Of a DNA stretch of 64,000 nucleotides, positions 12,960 to 24,900 are shown piece by piece. The translations under genes and the position numbers were made by a program. The stretch is from Eucalyptus grandis. Its lineage: Eukaryota; Streptophyta; Magnoliopsida; Myrtales; Myrtaceae. The notes beneath the pieces were generated by a model. That model was not told the origin of the DNA and searched no databases. It saw only the letters and a list, made by a program, of their open reading frames with translations. Every line of letters starts with the position of its first letter. Position 1 is the stretch's first letter. The stretch covers positions 38,120,192 through 38,184,191 of the forward strand of contig NC_052616.1 of assembly GCF_016545825.1 (NCBI RefSeq). Reading direction: 5' to 3'.

Positions 12960-13260
12960 TAAACTATGGCATGATGATATGCATAACGAAGATGATGATG
13001 ATGATATAAGATATGGCATGATGATATGCATGACGATATGCATGACGATGACGACGATGATGATATATGATATGGCATGATAATATGCATGATTATATGC
13101 ATGACGATGATGATGATGATGATATATGATATGGCATGATGATATGCATGACGATGATGATGATGACATGTATGATATGATGATGCCATGATGATGATGA
13201 CATGTGTGATGTGGTGATGTCATAATGATGATGACATGTATGACATGATGATGATACACA
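12960..13260 (+). repeat. ATG/GAT-rich microsatellite array in LTR C (5' copy)
   Basis: Imperfect repeats of GATGATATGCATGACGATGATG and shorter ATG runs cover about 300 bp. The equivalent block in the 3' LTR (24360-24660) has a different number of units, so the array has changed length since insertion. Histidine-rich frames on the minus strand are produced by the repeat and are not genes. Confidence 0.85.
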
Positions 13261-13315
13261 TGTATGTGTTATAATTTGTGATGATGATGCATGATAGTAT
13301 GCACATGGCTTCAAG

Positions 13316-13682
13316 GTAAGTAATGCCTGCAATACATGTATGACTTGTATGATGCATTGAGTGGTTGGTGGATTTCTTATCTGCTGAGTGGTTGTACTCA
13401 CCCCTTTGGGGACCAACATTTCAGATTAGCGGTATGCCGCTTCCTGCCGTCGCGCGGGGTACATTTTATGGGTTACCGTTCGACGTCGTGGTAGAGTGTG
13501 AGGAGTACAGCTGTCCTTATGTGCCTGGACTGACATACATACGTGTGCGTTGTTTTGTCTCGTACGACATAGGCCTGGCTGGGGGCCCGATTGTCCAGGA
13601 GTTTGTCTCCGTCCACGTTCGCCACGATGGGGTGATGAGAGGGATGTTGCCACCGCTGCCGGCGACGCACAGGCGGGTGTGA
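13316..13682 (+). other. Intron-like segment and short frame near the end of LTR C
   Basis: CTTCAAG is followed by the donor GTAAGT at 13316, and an acceptor ACCAACATTTCAG ends at 13424, giving a 109-nt candidate intron. The acceptor text matches ACAACATTTCAG of the family-A LTRs. After it a frame runs to 13682. The 3' LTR copy has the same signals near 24710-24820. The downstream peptide is not acidic and is not alike between the C and A families. What is conserved is the intron rather than the protein. Confidence 0.4.
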
Positions 13683-14127
13683 GGCCTGTGCGTGACGAGT
13701 AGGGGCTGTTTCTTTTTGGATAGTTAGCCGACACTTATGATGGGGGTTGTGCACATGTGATGTAGAAGGTCGAGGGTTCTTTTTGAGGTTTTAGGCTGTA
13801 CATGGCTGAGTCCTAGCTTTTCCTTTTTGATGTACCGACCCAAAAGAAGTCCCATCTTGAAGATATATGTAAATACAGTGTCGTGGCTTGTCTATAAAAA
13901 TTATGGTGATTAGTGGTGTGTATTGGTATCATGGTTGGTAGGAGGAGAGATGGTGATGCTTTATTTTGCTTCCGCTAATGAGTCGCGCTGGGACCGCTTT
14001 AGAAAAAAAAAAAAAAAGCCTGTGAATAATGACGCTTCTTCTAAGTGTAGAACAAAAGGGTAATAAGATGTAACATCGGTGCTTGTGGCGACGTTCGAAG
14101 GGTTCGTGGTGCTACAACGCCCCTTTT

Positions 14128-14139
14128 TGGTATCAGAGC
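14128..14139 (+). promoter_or_regulatory. Primer-binding site of element C
   Basis: TGGTATCAGAGC, 11 nt after the LTR end, is complementary to the 3' end of plant initiator Met-tRNA and is the standard minus-strand primer site of Ty3/gypsy and Ty1/copia elements. Confidence 0.93.
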
Positions 14140-14338
14140 GAATGGTTATAGATGGAGTGATAAGGAGCCTCATTTGGAAATTGAGGAACATGATGACAAT
14201 GCACACCATAGGATGTAAAACGGAATAATTGAATAACGGGTGATGAGAACTCACTCGTAGATCCCTAGTAGTTTACTTTGAATTGCCTTTAAGTACCAGT
14301 AACATGTATATGTTACTTATGTAGTAGTAGTAGTTGCT

Positions 14339-15486
14339 TTGAATGGAGGCAGTGAGTCTCAGATTATTCCTGATGCAATGCTTGGAAATTGCAGGAAAGT
14401 CATGGTGCGAGCTGGAAGGGCTCATCCATCGAGGGCTGAAGCCTTTGCTTCAAGGGCTGAACCCCGAATGGAAGACATCCTGCAGGCATTAGCCAATATT
14501 GGAAATTTGATGGAAAGGCAGGCGTAGCAACAACCCGGAGCAGAACGCCGTACTCAAGGACTAGTGGAGCAGTTTCTGAAGCTGAAGCCACTTAAGTTCA
14601 ATGGAATGGGAAGTCCTGAGGAGGTGGAGCAATGGATTGATGGGATGGAACGAATTTTCCGGCTGTTGGACTGCACTGATGCTGAGAAAATAGCTTTAGC
14701 GGAGTATCGGTTGGAGGGAAATGCGAAGTTTTGGTGGAGAGCTTCGAAGGACATAATCTTTCCACCAGTGCGATGTTAACCTGGGAGGAGTTTGTTAGAG
14801 CTTTCAATAGGAAGCATTTCTCTGATTGTGCTAAGGATAGGAAGATTACATAATTTGTTCAGCTAGAACAAATGGGGTTGACAGTAGATCAGTATGAGGC
14901 TAGATTTTCTGAATTGTCTAGATATGCTCCTAGATTGATTGAGGATCAGGAAGAGAAGGCTAAGAGATTCCTAAAAGGATTGAGGACTGACATTAGAAAG
15001 CAATTGGTGCCTTTGAACATAAGAGATTATAATGAGATTTACGAAAGGGCACAGTTAGTGGAGCAGGAGCTGTTGAGAGAGCGGTCAGAGTTTAAGAAAC
15101 CGTTGAATTTTAATGATGTGAAAAAGGGTAAGAGACCTTATTCTGGTCAAGGTCAGACCTGGAATGCGAAGAAGAAAAATAACTTTGGGAATTTTGGAGG
15201 GGCGAGGAGTGGTCCGAATATAGGGAAAGCACCCTATCAGCCCGGTATTTGTCGAAGTGTAATGGACGCCATGGCCCAGACCTTGTACTTGAACAAGCCC
15301 GAAATGTTTTGGTTGTGGACAAGTGGGTCATCTTAGGAGAAATTGCCCACAAGAGAGGTCGCAAGTGAGTGTTGGCTCGATGCGACAGGGATATCAGAGT
15401 GTTGTTAGGTCAAACCCATAAGGAAATCCTCAGAGACCACTTGCACAAGGAAGGGTGTATGCGATCACCCAGGAGGAAGCGGAAGC
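14339..15486 (+). pseudogene. gag: Element C gag (nucleocapsid/capsid polyprotein), broken
   Basis: Gag packages the element RNA. Three conserved stretches lie in order. An N-terminal part (14339-14779) has a TAG at 14525-14527 and contains KPLKFNGMGSPEEVEQWIDG, followed by the WW motif of retrotransposon capsid domains. A capsid core (14872-15250) reads AKRFLKGLRTDIRKQL. A CCHC zinc knuckle at 15305-15346 reads CFGCGQVGHLRRNC. The pieces are separated by a frame change near 14765, a TAA near 14851, and another frame change between the core and the knuckle. The coding sequence is then cut at 15516 by solo LTR D. Identity as gag is secure; function is lost. Confidence 0.88.
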
Positions 15487-15516
15487 TTACAAAAATGTTA
15501 TCTTAGGTATGATCCT

Positions 15517-18500
15517 TGTTGACACCTATTTTCAGCAAATCTAGGAAAATAAGGAAAATAAAAATTGCATTTTGAACAAATAAAAGGAAGAAAAAAATAA
15601 AAATGGGGAAGATTGATTTGATTGATTATGCATGGAAGTTTGAAATTCTGATGAATATTCAGATTTTGACAAATGTAGAAACAATTGAAAAATCTGGCGA
15701 ACAAAGGGCAAGAATTTTGCAAAATGGAAGAAATCTGAGCAGGATCGAGCTGATTGCGAAATCATGCTCTGATTTACAGCTTTGATTTAATGCGACGGAA
15801 GATGGAAACTCGAAAAATGCCATACAAAGCGGCCGTTCGGAATTAGTATAAAAGGGAGTTTCATTTTTCGTATGAGGAGAGATGGGACTTTTTCGAAAAA
15901 ATGGAGAGCGAATCCGTTGAGCAAAAAATTCGTGCGTGAGAGAGTTCTAAAAAAATACAAAAGAAAGGAAGGGAAAATTCTTTTCTTTTTTAGGTAAAGA
16001 GCTACATCTGCGGAAAGGGGATAGCACAGAGAGAGCTTTAGAGAGAAAAAGTCGAAAGGAGAAATCGTGGTGGCTGTGAAATTGATAATTTCAGAGAGAA
16101 CACACGAGATGGAGAGACAGGGTGTGGGTCGTCTTCTTCCTTAGACGACTGCTACCGAGCCCCTACATCTCCGCGACTCGACAAGTTTTTTTTGCCATAA
16201 GCTTCACGCCAACGCAACGCTGCGGGATCTTGTTGCCGATTTACCACTTGCACTGCTGCCGCAAGCCCAAGTTGCTGCTGTTTGTGATCCACAGCCCGAG
16301 CCGACGACAACTGAGCTTACCGCTCCGGTGTGCCGCCGCTGCCCATCACGTCGCTGACGACACCAGCAAGCCATCTAAAATTTCAGATTTGTGTGAAGGT
16401 GTTTCTTGCGGGTCTTTCCAGCGAGTTTCCTGCAACGAGCAATTTTGGTTGGGTCACATCAAGTTGCGGCAACGTGTTTGGTTCCATACGATGGAGACCG
16501 ATCCTGTGAAGTCCTGATTTTCATTGTTCCTATAGGCTTTTTGGCATGTTATCCCGCGGTTTCATCGCTCATTGCATGCACATAAGACGTCATATTTTTT
16601 TATTCCTTTTGAGTTAAAGAAGTGGGCTAAAAGCTTGGTCAAGGTCTTCATTGGGGGCTCAGACTCACGAAGAGATTTGTATATCCGAGAGTTCTCACCT
16701 GATTTGGTGACTCATCGGTAAAATCAAAGTTCAATGGCCATGCTTGACGACTTTCTTGCAGATTTTCCAGGCGTCCTTGACGTGCTCGAGACCTCCACCG
16801 ATCCAGTTATTTTGCTTTCGTTTGAATTTTTATTAGTGCAGGTTTTCCTTGACCGAATCCAGTCACCGCCCCGGTAATCCCAGCGAATCTCTGAGCAATA
16901 CTTGTCCTCCGGCACCTCCAGCAACAACCTTTCCCTGATCTAGCTACCCTTGCTGCTCTCGCCGGAGTCTGTTGTCGGCGAATCCCCTTACCGGAGCAAC
17001 CATCATCCTTGCTTGGAAAAAAGAAAAAAAAAAAAGAAAGCACATTAGGTAGTTTTCTTTAGTTTATTTTATTTTACTTTATCTTGTTTTTTTTAGTATA
17101 ATTAGTCTTTAGTATATGATTGGAAATTCTAACATATCACCTGATTCGCAACCGCGCCGGGATTTTTTATTTCATCTATAAGGCCTTAGATGAAATAATT
17201 AATTAAGCGGGAATAAAATTGATATTTTGATCTTTAAGGCTTAAGATCAATTTTTCGATTTTATCAGCGAAATATTATCCCTTGATCTGAATGATGTGTG
17301 ATATCCTTGGTTTAGCTTGTCATGATCGCTTTGTTTATCTTGAAATGTCTTTGGGTTATAATGTTGCATATTTTAGGGTTTACACATTTAGAATAAGAAT
17401 CTTATTTCGAATTTAAAAAAAAAAGAGTCAAATCAATCAATTTAGGTTGCTAGATTTTTAATTTGGATTGCATGTTTAATTATTTAGCAATTATTAATTT
17501 CGAAATTAAACAAAAACAAAAAATCATCATATACTTGTCATGTAGTGTTAAAGCATATTTTGCACGTCATTGCATATTAGGAATAAATTGCACTTAGTTC
17601 AATTCTAGATAATATTTTTCTTAATTTGTTATAAGTTTAGGTATTTTTAGATATATTGCATTTTAGGATTATTTAGGTTAAGATAATGTTTTAGTTTAAA
17701 TTAGGATTTGGCTCAACCTAATCCCTAATATAAATTAAATAGGATCTTAATCTAATTAGGTAATTTTCACATTTCACCTGAAAAATACAAAAAAAAAATG
17801 TCATAGGTTAAATTAGTTTTATTATTTATGATAAAATGCATTCTTTTAGGAAAAAGAAAAATGTCATATGCACGTCATTAGGGCTAGATTCACTGGGATG
17901 CATGTCATTTAGTATTTTTGCTAGGCCTATTTAATTAGAAATTGCATGTCATTAGAATTAGGTCATTTAGTTAATATTGCATTGCGTATTGCATGATTTT
18001 CATTAATTAAGTGAAAACAAAAAAGAAATTGCGTGGTAATTGGAAACCATATCTAGGGTTGTTGATGCGGTTTTTAACTTAACATTGCAGATGCTTTCGT
18101 TGCTTTGAGGTAAGTTTTTGCAATTTATTTATTGTTTATCTGGGTGTTAAATTGGTGGATTGCGCACCCGCATGATCACCTCACATGTTAAGAAAATAGA
18201 TTTAAAATCAATTTAAGCTGCCTGCAAAAACATTTTTTTGAAAATAAAAGAATGGTACCGAAAGGGCATTAGAGAAATCTAGTGTAACCAAGTCTCCGTA
18301 CCCATAGTCTCTGGTTCGTAGGAGTAAAGTGAAACTCCCGTTACTTTACTTGGGTTTCTAATCGACCCACCAAAAAAATAGATTAGTGGCGACTCCTGAT
18401 AAAAAAAAATCAATTGCGTGTTAAGAACTTGAACTTAAGTCGCGAATTGGTATGGGCTTGGGAGAGCCCGAGTTAAGTCTAAGCTTAACAATCCATTAGC

Positions 18501-18540
18501 CAAAACCTAGGTGGTCACACCCGAAAAATTGGTCGCGACA
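15517..18540 (+). mobile_element. Solo LTR D of an unrelated gypsy-type family (3024 bp)
   Basis: The insert begins TGTTGACACC and ends GGTCGCGACA. It is flanked on both sides by ATCCT (15512-15516 and 18541-18545), a perfect 5-bp duplication. Removing it rejoins the gag and protease coding sequence of C. It has TG...CA ends and a TATA box but no internal coding region, so it is best read as a solo LTR. The motifs near the 3' end (GTGGCGACTCC and the closing GTCGCGACA) resemble large-LTR Tat/Ogre-type elements, which is a guess. A short frame at 16122-16517 lies in the leader and has no recognisable domain. Confidence 0.87.
15847..15854 (+). promoter_or_regulatory. TATA box of LTR D
   Basis: TATAAAAG stands in AT-rich sequence about 330 bp into the LTR. 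Purine-rich leader sequence follows, the usual position for the retrotransposon promoter. Confidence 0.65.
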
Positions 18541-19132
18541 ATCCTTATTAATGGTGAAAAGGCATATGCATTGTTTGATACGAGTGCAACGCATTCGTTT
18601 GTGTCTGAAAGATATGATGTTTGAATAAGATAGAAGTTATGCCTCTTGAGACCCTCTTGAGACGCCTCTTTGTGTTTCCACACCTTTAAAGGATATGGTA
18701 TTGTCTACGCTGGTGTGTGGAAATTGTAAGATATCAATGGGAGGAAAGGATATGGAAATAGACTTGGTTGTAATGGCTATGTATGATTTTGACGTTATTA
18801 TAGGAATGGACTGGCTTCGTAAGTATCGGGCTAGAATGGATTGCTATAGAAGAGTGGTTCAATTCGTTTTACCTAATCAGTCTAGTTGTGAATTTTTAGG
18901 AGGTCAGACCCATTTTCCTGTAGCACTTATTTCGACAGTAGAAGCCTGTAAGTTACTTGACAAAGGATGTCAAGGGTACCTAGCCATAGTTAGAGATTAT
19001 GCAAGGGAGGAGCCTAAACTTGAGGAAGTTCGTGTAGTTAGCGAATTTCAAGATGTATTTCTTGAGGAATTGCCTGGATTGCCGCTAGAGTGGGAGATTG
19101 AATTTGAAATTGAATTAATGCCTGGAACATGA
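18541..19132 (+). pseudogene. Element C protease region
   Basis: This is the aspartic protease that would cut the polyprotein. The active-site segment reads LFDTSATHSFVS, where the family has DTGA; the glycine codon GGT has become AGT, which should disable the enzyme. A frame change follows near 18620. From 18695 the frame is open again and contains the conserved flap-end motif VIIGMDWL. It then runs into the linker before reverse transcriptase (VSEFQDVFLEELPGLP) and stops with TGA at 19130-19132. Confidence 0.85.
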
Positions 19133-20380
19133 CCAATATCAAAAGCCCCATATAGGATGGCCTTAGTTGAATTGAAGGAGTTGAAAGTGCAACTGCAGGA
19201 GTTGCTTGACAAAGGATTCATTAGACCAAGTGCTTCACCTTAGGGTGCACCGGTCTTGTTTGTGAAAAAGAAAGATGGATCGATGCGCTTGTGTATTGAC
19301 TATAGGCAGTTGAATCAGGTGACCATTAAGAATAAGTATCATTTGCCTAGAATTGATGACTTGTTTGACCAACTCCAGGGAAGTTCGATCTTCTCTAAGA
19401 TTGACTTGAGGTCGGGATACCATCAGTTAAGAATTAAGAAGGAGGACATTCCTAAGACTGCGTTAAGGACTCGTTATGGACACTACGAGTTCCTTATTAT
19501 GCCATTTGGATTGACTAACGCGCCGGCTGCATTTATGGATTTGATGAATATAATATTTCAGCCTTATTTAGACCAGTTTGTGATTGTTTTTATTGATGAT
19601 ATTCTGGTATATTCAAAAGAGCCTAAAGAGCATGAGCAACATTTGAGAATAGTTTTGCAGACTCTAAGAGAGCATAAGTTGTATGCTAAGTTTAGTAAAT
19701 GTGAGTTCTGGTTGGACCAGATAATATTTCTAGGACATGTGGTGTCAGGAAAATGAATTGTAGTAGACCCAGCAAAAGTTGAAATTGTAGTAAATTGGCC
19801 GAGACCAACGAGACCTACTGAAATATGAAGTTTCTTAGGACTGGCTGGTTATTATAGGAGGTTCATTGAAGGATTTTCACGATTGGCAGGATCTTTAACT
19901 AAATTGACTCGAAAGAATGTGAAATTTGAGTGGAATGGAGAATCTGAAAGGAGTTTCCAGGAGCTCAAAAGGAAATTAACTTCAGCTCCAATTCTGACTA
20001 TACCTACTGGATCTGATGGTTTCACAGTGTATAGTGATGCATCTCACAAAGGACTAGGATGTGTGTTGATGCAGCATGGCAAGGTTGTCACCTATGCATC
20101 CAGACAATTGAAACCCCATGAGCTGAATTACCCGACGCATGATTTAGAACTAGCAGCTATAGTGTTTGCCTTGAAGATATGGAGACACTATTTGTATGGG
20201 GAAAAGTTTGAGATTTATACGGATCATAAAAGTTTGAAGTATATGTTCTCACAAAAGGAGTTGAACATGAGACAAAGGAGATGGATGGAGTTGTTGAGGG
20301 ATTATGATTGTGAGATAAGATATCATCCAGGGAAAGCGAATAGAGTAGCGGATGCTCTTAGTCGTAAGTCAGCTACGTAA
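19085..20380 (+). pseudogene. Element C reverse transcriptase and RNase H, interrupted by stops
   Basis: These domains copy the element RNA into DNA. The longest open stretch (19256-19756) holds the RT fingers and palm: [49 protein letters not shown] and the catalytic FIDDIL with the Asp pair at 19595-19600. RNase H (19883-20380) keeps [10 protein letters not shown], the DLELAAIV segment and [11 protein letters not shown]. The frame is ended by TAG at 19241-19243, TGA at 19754-19756, TGA near 19826 and TAA at 20378-20380. Apart from these point stops the sequence is well kept, so C is much younger than A. Confidence 0.92.
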
Positions 20381-21342
20381 ATGGCTAGTTTGAGGATGGC
20401 AGAATGGGAATTGTTAGAATCTGTAGCAAATTCAGAATTTAAATTGGAAATGAATTGTCTTACTGGCATGCTTAGTGCATTAAGGATTGAGCCTGAAATT
20501 ATCCAGAAAATTAAAATCCTGCAAGAATCTGACCCAGAGATTTTGAAAGTGAAAGATGATGTATCTTTAGGAAAAAGATCAGAATTTCAAATCTCTGATG
20601 ATGGAATAATAAGATGTCAAGGACGACTTTGTGTTCCCGACAATGAAGAATTGAGGAAGGAAATTCTATCGGAGGCACATAAGAGTAATTATAGTATCCA
20701 CCCAGGTAGTACAAAGATGTATAGGAATTTGTGTCAGCAAATTTGGTGGAATGGTATGAAGGCAAACACGGCTAAGCACATATCTCAATGTTTGACGTGC
20801 CAGCAAGTGAAAGTGGAACATCGTAAACCCGCAGGACTCTTGAGACCATTAGACATTCTAGAATGGAAATGGGAACATATAATGATGGAGTTGTGCAAGG
20901 ATTGCCAAGGACATCAAGCAATCATGACTCAATTTGGGTTATAGTGAACCGTTTGACTAAATCGGCTCATTTCTTAGTGATTCGCATGGACTACCCAATG
21001 GATAAGTATGCGGACATGTATGTAAGTCAAGTGGTACGCTTACATGGTGTTCCAGTGACCATTACTTCAGATCGGGATTCGAGGTTTACTTCGAATTTTT
21101 GGAGAAGTCTTCAAATTGCATTAGGGACTAAGCTTCAATTTAATATTGTTTTTCATCCCCAAACCGATGGACAAACAGAAAGAGTAATCCAGATAGTGGA
21201 GGATATGTTAAGGGCTTGTGTAATTGATTTCAAAGGAAATTGGGATGAAAGATTGCATTTGGTAGAGTTTGCCTATAATAATAGCTTTCAGAAAAGTAAA
21301 GGCATGGCTCCCTATGAAACATTTATATGGAAGGAGATGTAG
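20381..21342 (+). pseudogene. Element C integrase, zinc-binding and core domains, frameshifted
   Basis: Integrase inserts the DNA copy. The HHCC zinc-binding part is seen in the frame ending at 20944 (histidines in AHKSNYSIHPG, cysteines in CLTCQQVK). A one-base change near 20880 moves the core into another frame (20863-21342). The core keeps TSDRDSRFTSNFW and HPQTDGQTERVIQIVEDMLR, which carry the second catalytic Asp and the Glu. The segment expected to hold the first Asp overlaps the frame change and seems to read Glu. The frame ends at 21342, where the next piece continues in a third frame. Confidence 0.88.
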
Positions 21343-21942
21343 GACTCCTGTCTGTTGGAGTGAAGTAGGTGAAAGGAAGTTGACAGGACCTGAACTGGTA
21401 CAAGTTACCACTGAAGCTGTTGAAATTATCAGAGAAAGACTTAGAATAGCTCAGAGTAAATAGAAAGACTACAGATATAGACATAGAAGGCCTTTGGAAT
21501 TTAGTGTAGAAGACCATGTATTCCTTAAGGTATCTCCAATGAAAGGAATATCTCGATTCGGGATGAAGGGTAAGTTAAGCCCTAGATTTGTTGGACCTTT
21601 TGAAATACTCGAGAGGATAGGGGATGTAGCTTAGCGTTTAGCGTTACCTCCGAAGTTAGAAAATCTGCACGATGTGTTTCATGTATCGATGTTGAGGAAG
21701 TACCAACCGGATCCTGGTCACATACTCGATCATGAAGCCATCAAAGTGGATGAGAGAGTAAGGTACATTGAAGAGCCTGTGCAGATATTGGACGGAAAGG
21801 AGCAAATTCTTAGGACCAAGAAGATCCCATTGGTTAAGGTATTATGGTGACATTATGATATGGAGGAAGCCACATGGGAAAGTGAGGATCAGATGAAGGA
21901 AAAATATCCCTATTTGTTTCAAGAAGGCACGAGTGGTGTTTA
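21343..21942 (+). pseudogene. Element C integrase C-terminus with chromodomain-like tail
   Basis: The sequence continues with the GPFEILERIG motif of the gypsy integrase C-terminal domain, then LHDVFHVSMLRKY. A tail follows near 21850-21930 containing EEATWESEDQMKEKYPYLF. Such tails in Tekay/Del chromoviruses are chromodomain-related and guide insertion to marked chromatin. TAG near 21462, a stop near 21633 and TGA near 21848 break the frame. The lineage call as chromovirus rests mainly on this tail and the long LTRs. Confidence 0.78.
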
Positions 21943-21963
21943 AATTTTGAGGATGAAATTCTC

Positions 21964-21978
21964 TAAGGAGGGGAGAAT
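21964..21978 (+). promoter_or_regulatory. Polypurine tract of element C
   Basis: AAGGAGGGGAGAA stands directly before the 3' LTR start TGTGGCATCC at 21979. Confidence 0.85.
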
Positions 21979-24900
21979 TGTGGCATCCCAAAATTCAATG
22001 TCAAGCCATAAGGTGTGTTAAAGTCTTTAATTAGGTGATAAAATTTCCTAAGGTTGATGCTTTAGCCATTAGTCTTTTTTTAGAATAGATGATGTATGCA
22101 TATGTTTGTGAGAATTTAAATTTGATAGATTATGATAATAATCTATGCTTGGCCATGCACTCTATAAATTAAATTTCAATAAACAAAATGTCACAAGACT
22201 TTGGCCAAATTGAATATTAAAAATTTAAAAATATTTATAGAAGAAATTCAAAAAAAAAAGAGGGAAAAGTCAATTTTTTTGGATTGGGCCTTAGGCCCAT
22301 TGGCCTAAGCTTTTAATGGGCCAAGTTGGCCGGCCCAATGGAGGCCCAAGAGGGAGTGGTCGACCAGCCACAAAGGAGGCCCAAGCCCAAGCCCAAATTC
22401 AAGGCCCATTATGCATGCAATAGGACAAGTGGCACAAAGGAGAATGCCATCCATTGGCTAGTTTAAAGGCATGTGATGATTGCTAATGATGGGAATTAGG
22501 GGGGATAAAAGGGAAGACAGAGAGAGGGGTGGCCGGTTTTTCCCCATTCGGCTGAGAGAGAGAGAGAGAGAGAGAGGTTTCGAGAGAGAGGGAGAGTGGC
22601 CGAGAGAGAGAGGATGAGGAACCGCCGTCCGTCCGCCGTGTGCCGCCGTGCTCGCCGTCTTACGTCGTCGACCGACCGGTCTAGACGCAAGTGGGAGTCC
22701 TCTAGCTGCTCTTGCATGTGTGTATGTTACTTGCATGTTGAATTTTTGGGTGTTTAGGTGAGAAAAACCGAAGTATGGATGGTTTGTGTTTGAATGGTTT
22801 GGCTGTTTTCGCTCGAACAGTGTGAGTCAGGATATTGTGTGACCTTGCATGCATGTTTAGAGTCCGATTTTGGCTTATATTTCTTTATGAAAGTTGTATC
22901 TAACATCTTTAACTATAACACACTTAAAGTTCGTGGAAAATGATGGATATTTGAGGGGTTAAAGTCTCATCCTACGGAGACCTCAGATCTGGAAAGATTT
23001 TACTGACCTTTTGTTGAATTTGTGGTTGCATGTTTGTTTTTGTTAAGAATATCTCTTATATTTCTTCATGAAAGTTGTAGGGGACATCTTAAAATATAAC
23101 ATACTCAAATTTGAAGTGAAATGAACAAGTATAGCCTAGTAAATAGACTAGATCTTGAAGACGGTAATTCTGGAGATGTATTTTGGGACACCCGAGACTT
23201 CATGGACCTAAATGACGACCATAATCTGGTTATTTGACTTAGATATCTTAATAAAACTTGTATAGGACGTCTTGATGTATAACATATCCAAATTTCAGAG
23301 GAAACGAAAGAGAATAGGTAGGTTAAAACTCAATATTTCGGAGAAGCTTGCACTAAACGATGCGGTAATGGATCCAGAAGCTTCGTGAGACTGTATAGAA
23401 TAATCTAAAAATAATCTTGCTTGGAAGTCTTCATGAAATATGTGCGAAAATGTCTTGAATATAACTCGGTAAAAGTTCGTAATTTTGTGAGGTCATATGG
23501 ATATTTTAATCGAATTTATTCAGAAACTATGCATTCTGATTTTACCCGAAAATGACATGCCATTTTGTGAGAATTGTGAATTTTTGTGAAATTCTATTTG
23601 GCCATGTATTTTGCATGAATTTATTATCCTATTGGCTAGTTTATGACTTGCCTTAATTTTTAAAATTTTTGGGAATTTATAGATATTCAATTTAATATTT
23701 TTGAAAATAACAAAAAAGCTGGAATTTAAATAAATGAAAAAGGGCATGAAAAAAATGGATTATTTTATTGGCCATAAATTCCTTTAATTTTATTTCATAA
23801 ATAATTATACCATGTTCATGTATGGTGAGGTCTTGATGTATGCATGACATTGAATTGAGATGCATGTGTGAATTTCATGCCAAGTATGACTTGTTGGATG
23901 TCATGCCATATGCCATGCTAAATTAAGACTGAAATTGATAAACATGGATAATGGTAAATGAGCAGGTGGTTGTGGTGGAGGATGATGCCCGAAATGTATA
24001 GAGATGCATTGTCGGATGGCCCTAGGAGATTCAGGATTCCCGGAATGTGGGGGTGTCGGAAGCCATGTCGGAGGTTTCTGCCCAAAGGGAATACCTCGTT
24101 ATGCCAGGATTGGGGTGCGGGATGCCCGACCAAGGAGTGTAAATGTCGGAAGCTCTGTCGGAGGTTTCTGCCCGAGGGGAATGCCTCGTGATGCCAATTG
24201 AGATGCGAGATGCCCGGAATGTGGGAGGCCGGATGCCCGGTGGCCTGGAATGGCTGAATGTCGGAAGCCTCGGAGGTCTTTGCCTGAGGGGATGATAAAA
24301 TTGATGATTTGAGAAATGGGTGATGTGGTGATCAAATGGGAGGTTAAAAGTGGAAATTAAACTATGGCATGATGATATGCATGATGATATGCATAACGAA
24401 GATGATGATGATGATATAAGATATGGCATGATGATATACATGATGATATGCATGACGACGACGACGATGATGATGATGATATATGATATGGCATGATGAT
24501 ATGCATGATGATATGCATGACGACGACGATGATGATGATATATGATATGCATGATGATATGCATGACGACGATGATGACGACATGATGATGATGACATGT
24601 GTGATGTGGTGATGTCATAATGATGATGACATGTATGACATGATGATGATACACATGTATGTGTTATAATTTGTGATGATGATGCATGATAGTATGCGCA
24701 TGGCTTCAAGGTAAGTAATGCCTGCAATGCATATATGACTTGTATGATGCATTGAGTGGTTGGTGGATTTCTTATCTGCTGACTGGTTGTACTCACCCCT
24801 TTGGGGACCAACATTTCATATTAGCAGTATGCCGCTTCCTGCCGTCGCGCGGGGTGCATTTTACAGGTTACCGTCCGACGTCGAGGTAGAGTGTGAGGAG

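Larger units (their letters stand above)
10603..14116 (+). mobile_element. Element C, 5' LTR (3514 bp)
   Basis: The LTR runs from TGTGGCATCCC to GTGCTACA and is almost the same throughout as 21979-25509. A TATA-like GATAAAAGG lies at 11131-11139. It is followed by GA-rich sequence (11186-11250) and a GC-rich leader. Further on are two repeat arrays (about 12640-12890 and 12960-13260). Near the end a GTAAGT at 13316 and ACCAACATTTCAG ending at 13424 mark a 109-nt intron-like segment. LTRs above 3 kb with this priming site fit the Tekay/Del group of chromoviruses. Confidence 0.92.

Noticed and set aside
12633..13419. Long histidine/serine/isoleucine-rich frames on the minus strand of LTR C (and again at 24031-24814)
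   Set aside because: They follow directly from the ATGATG/GATGACATG microsatellite, appear in all three frames, and change with array length between the two LTRs.
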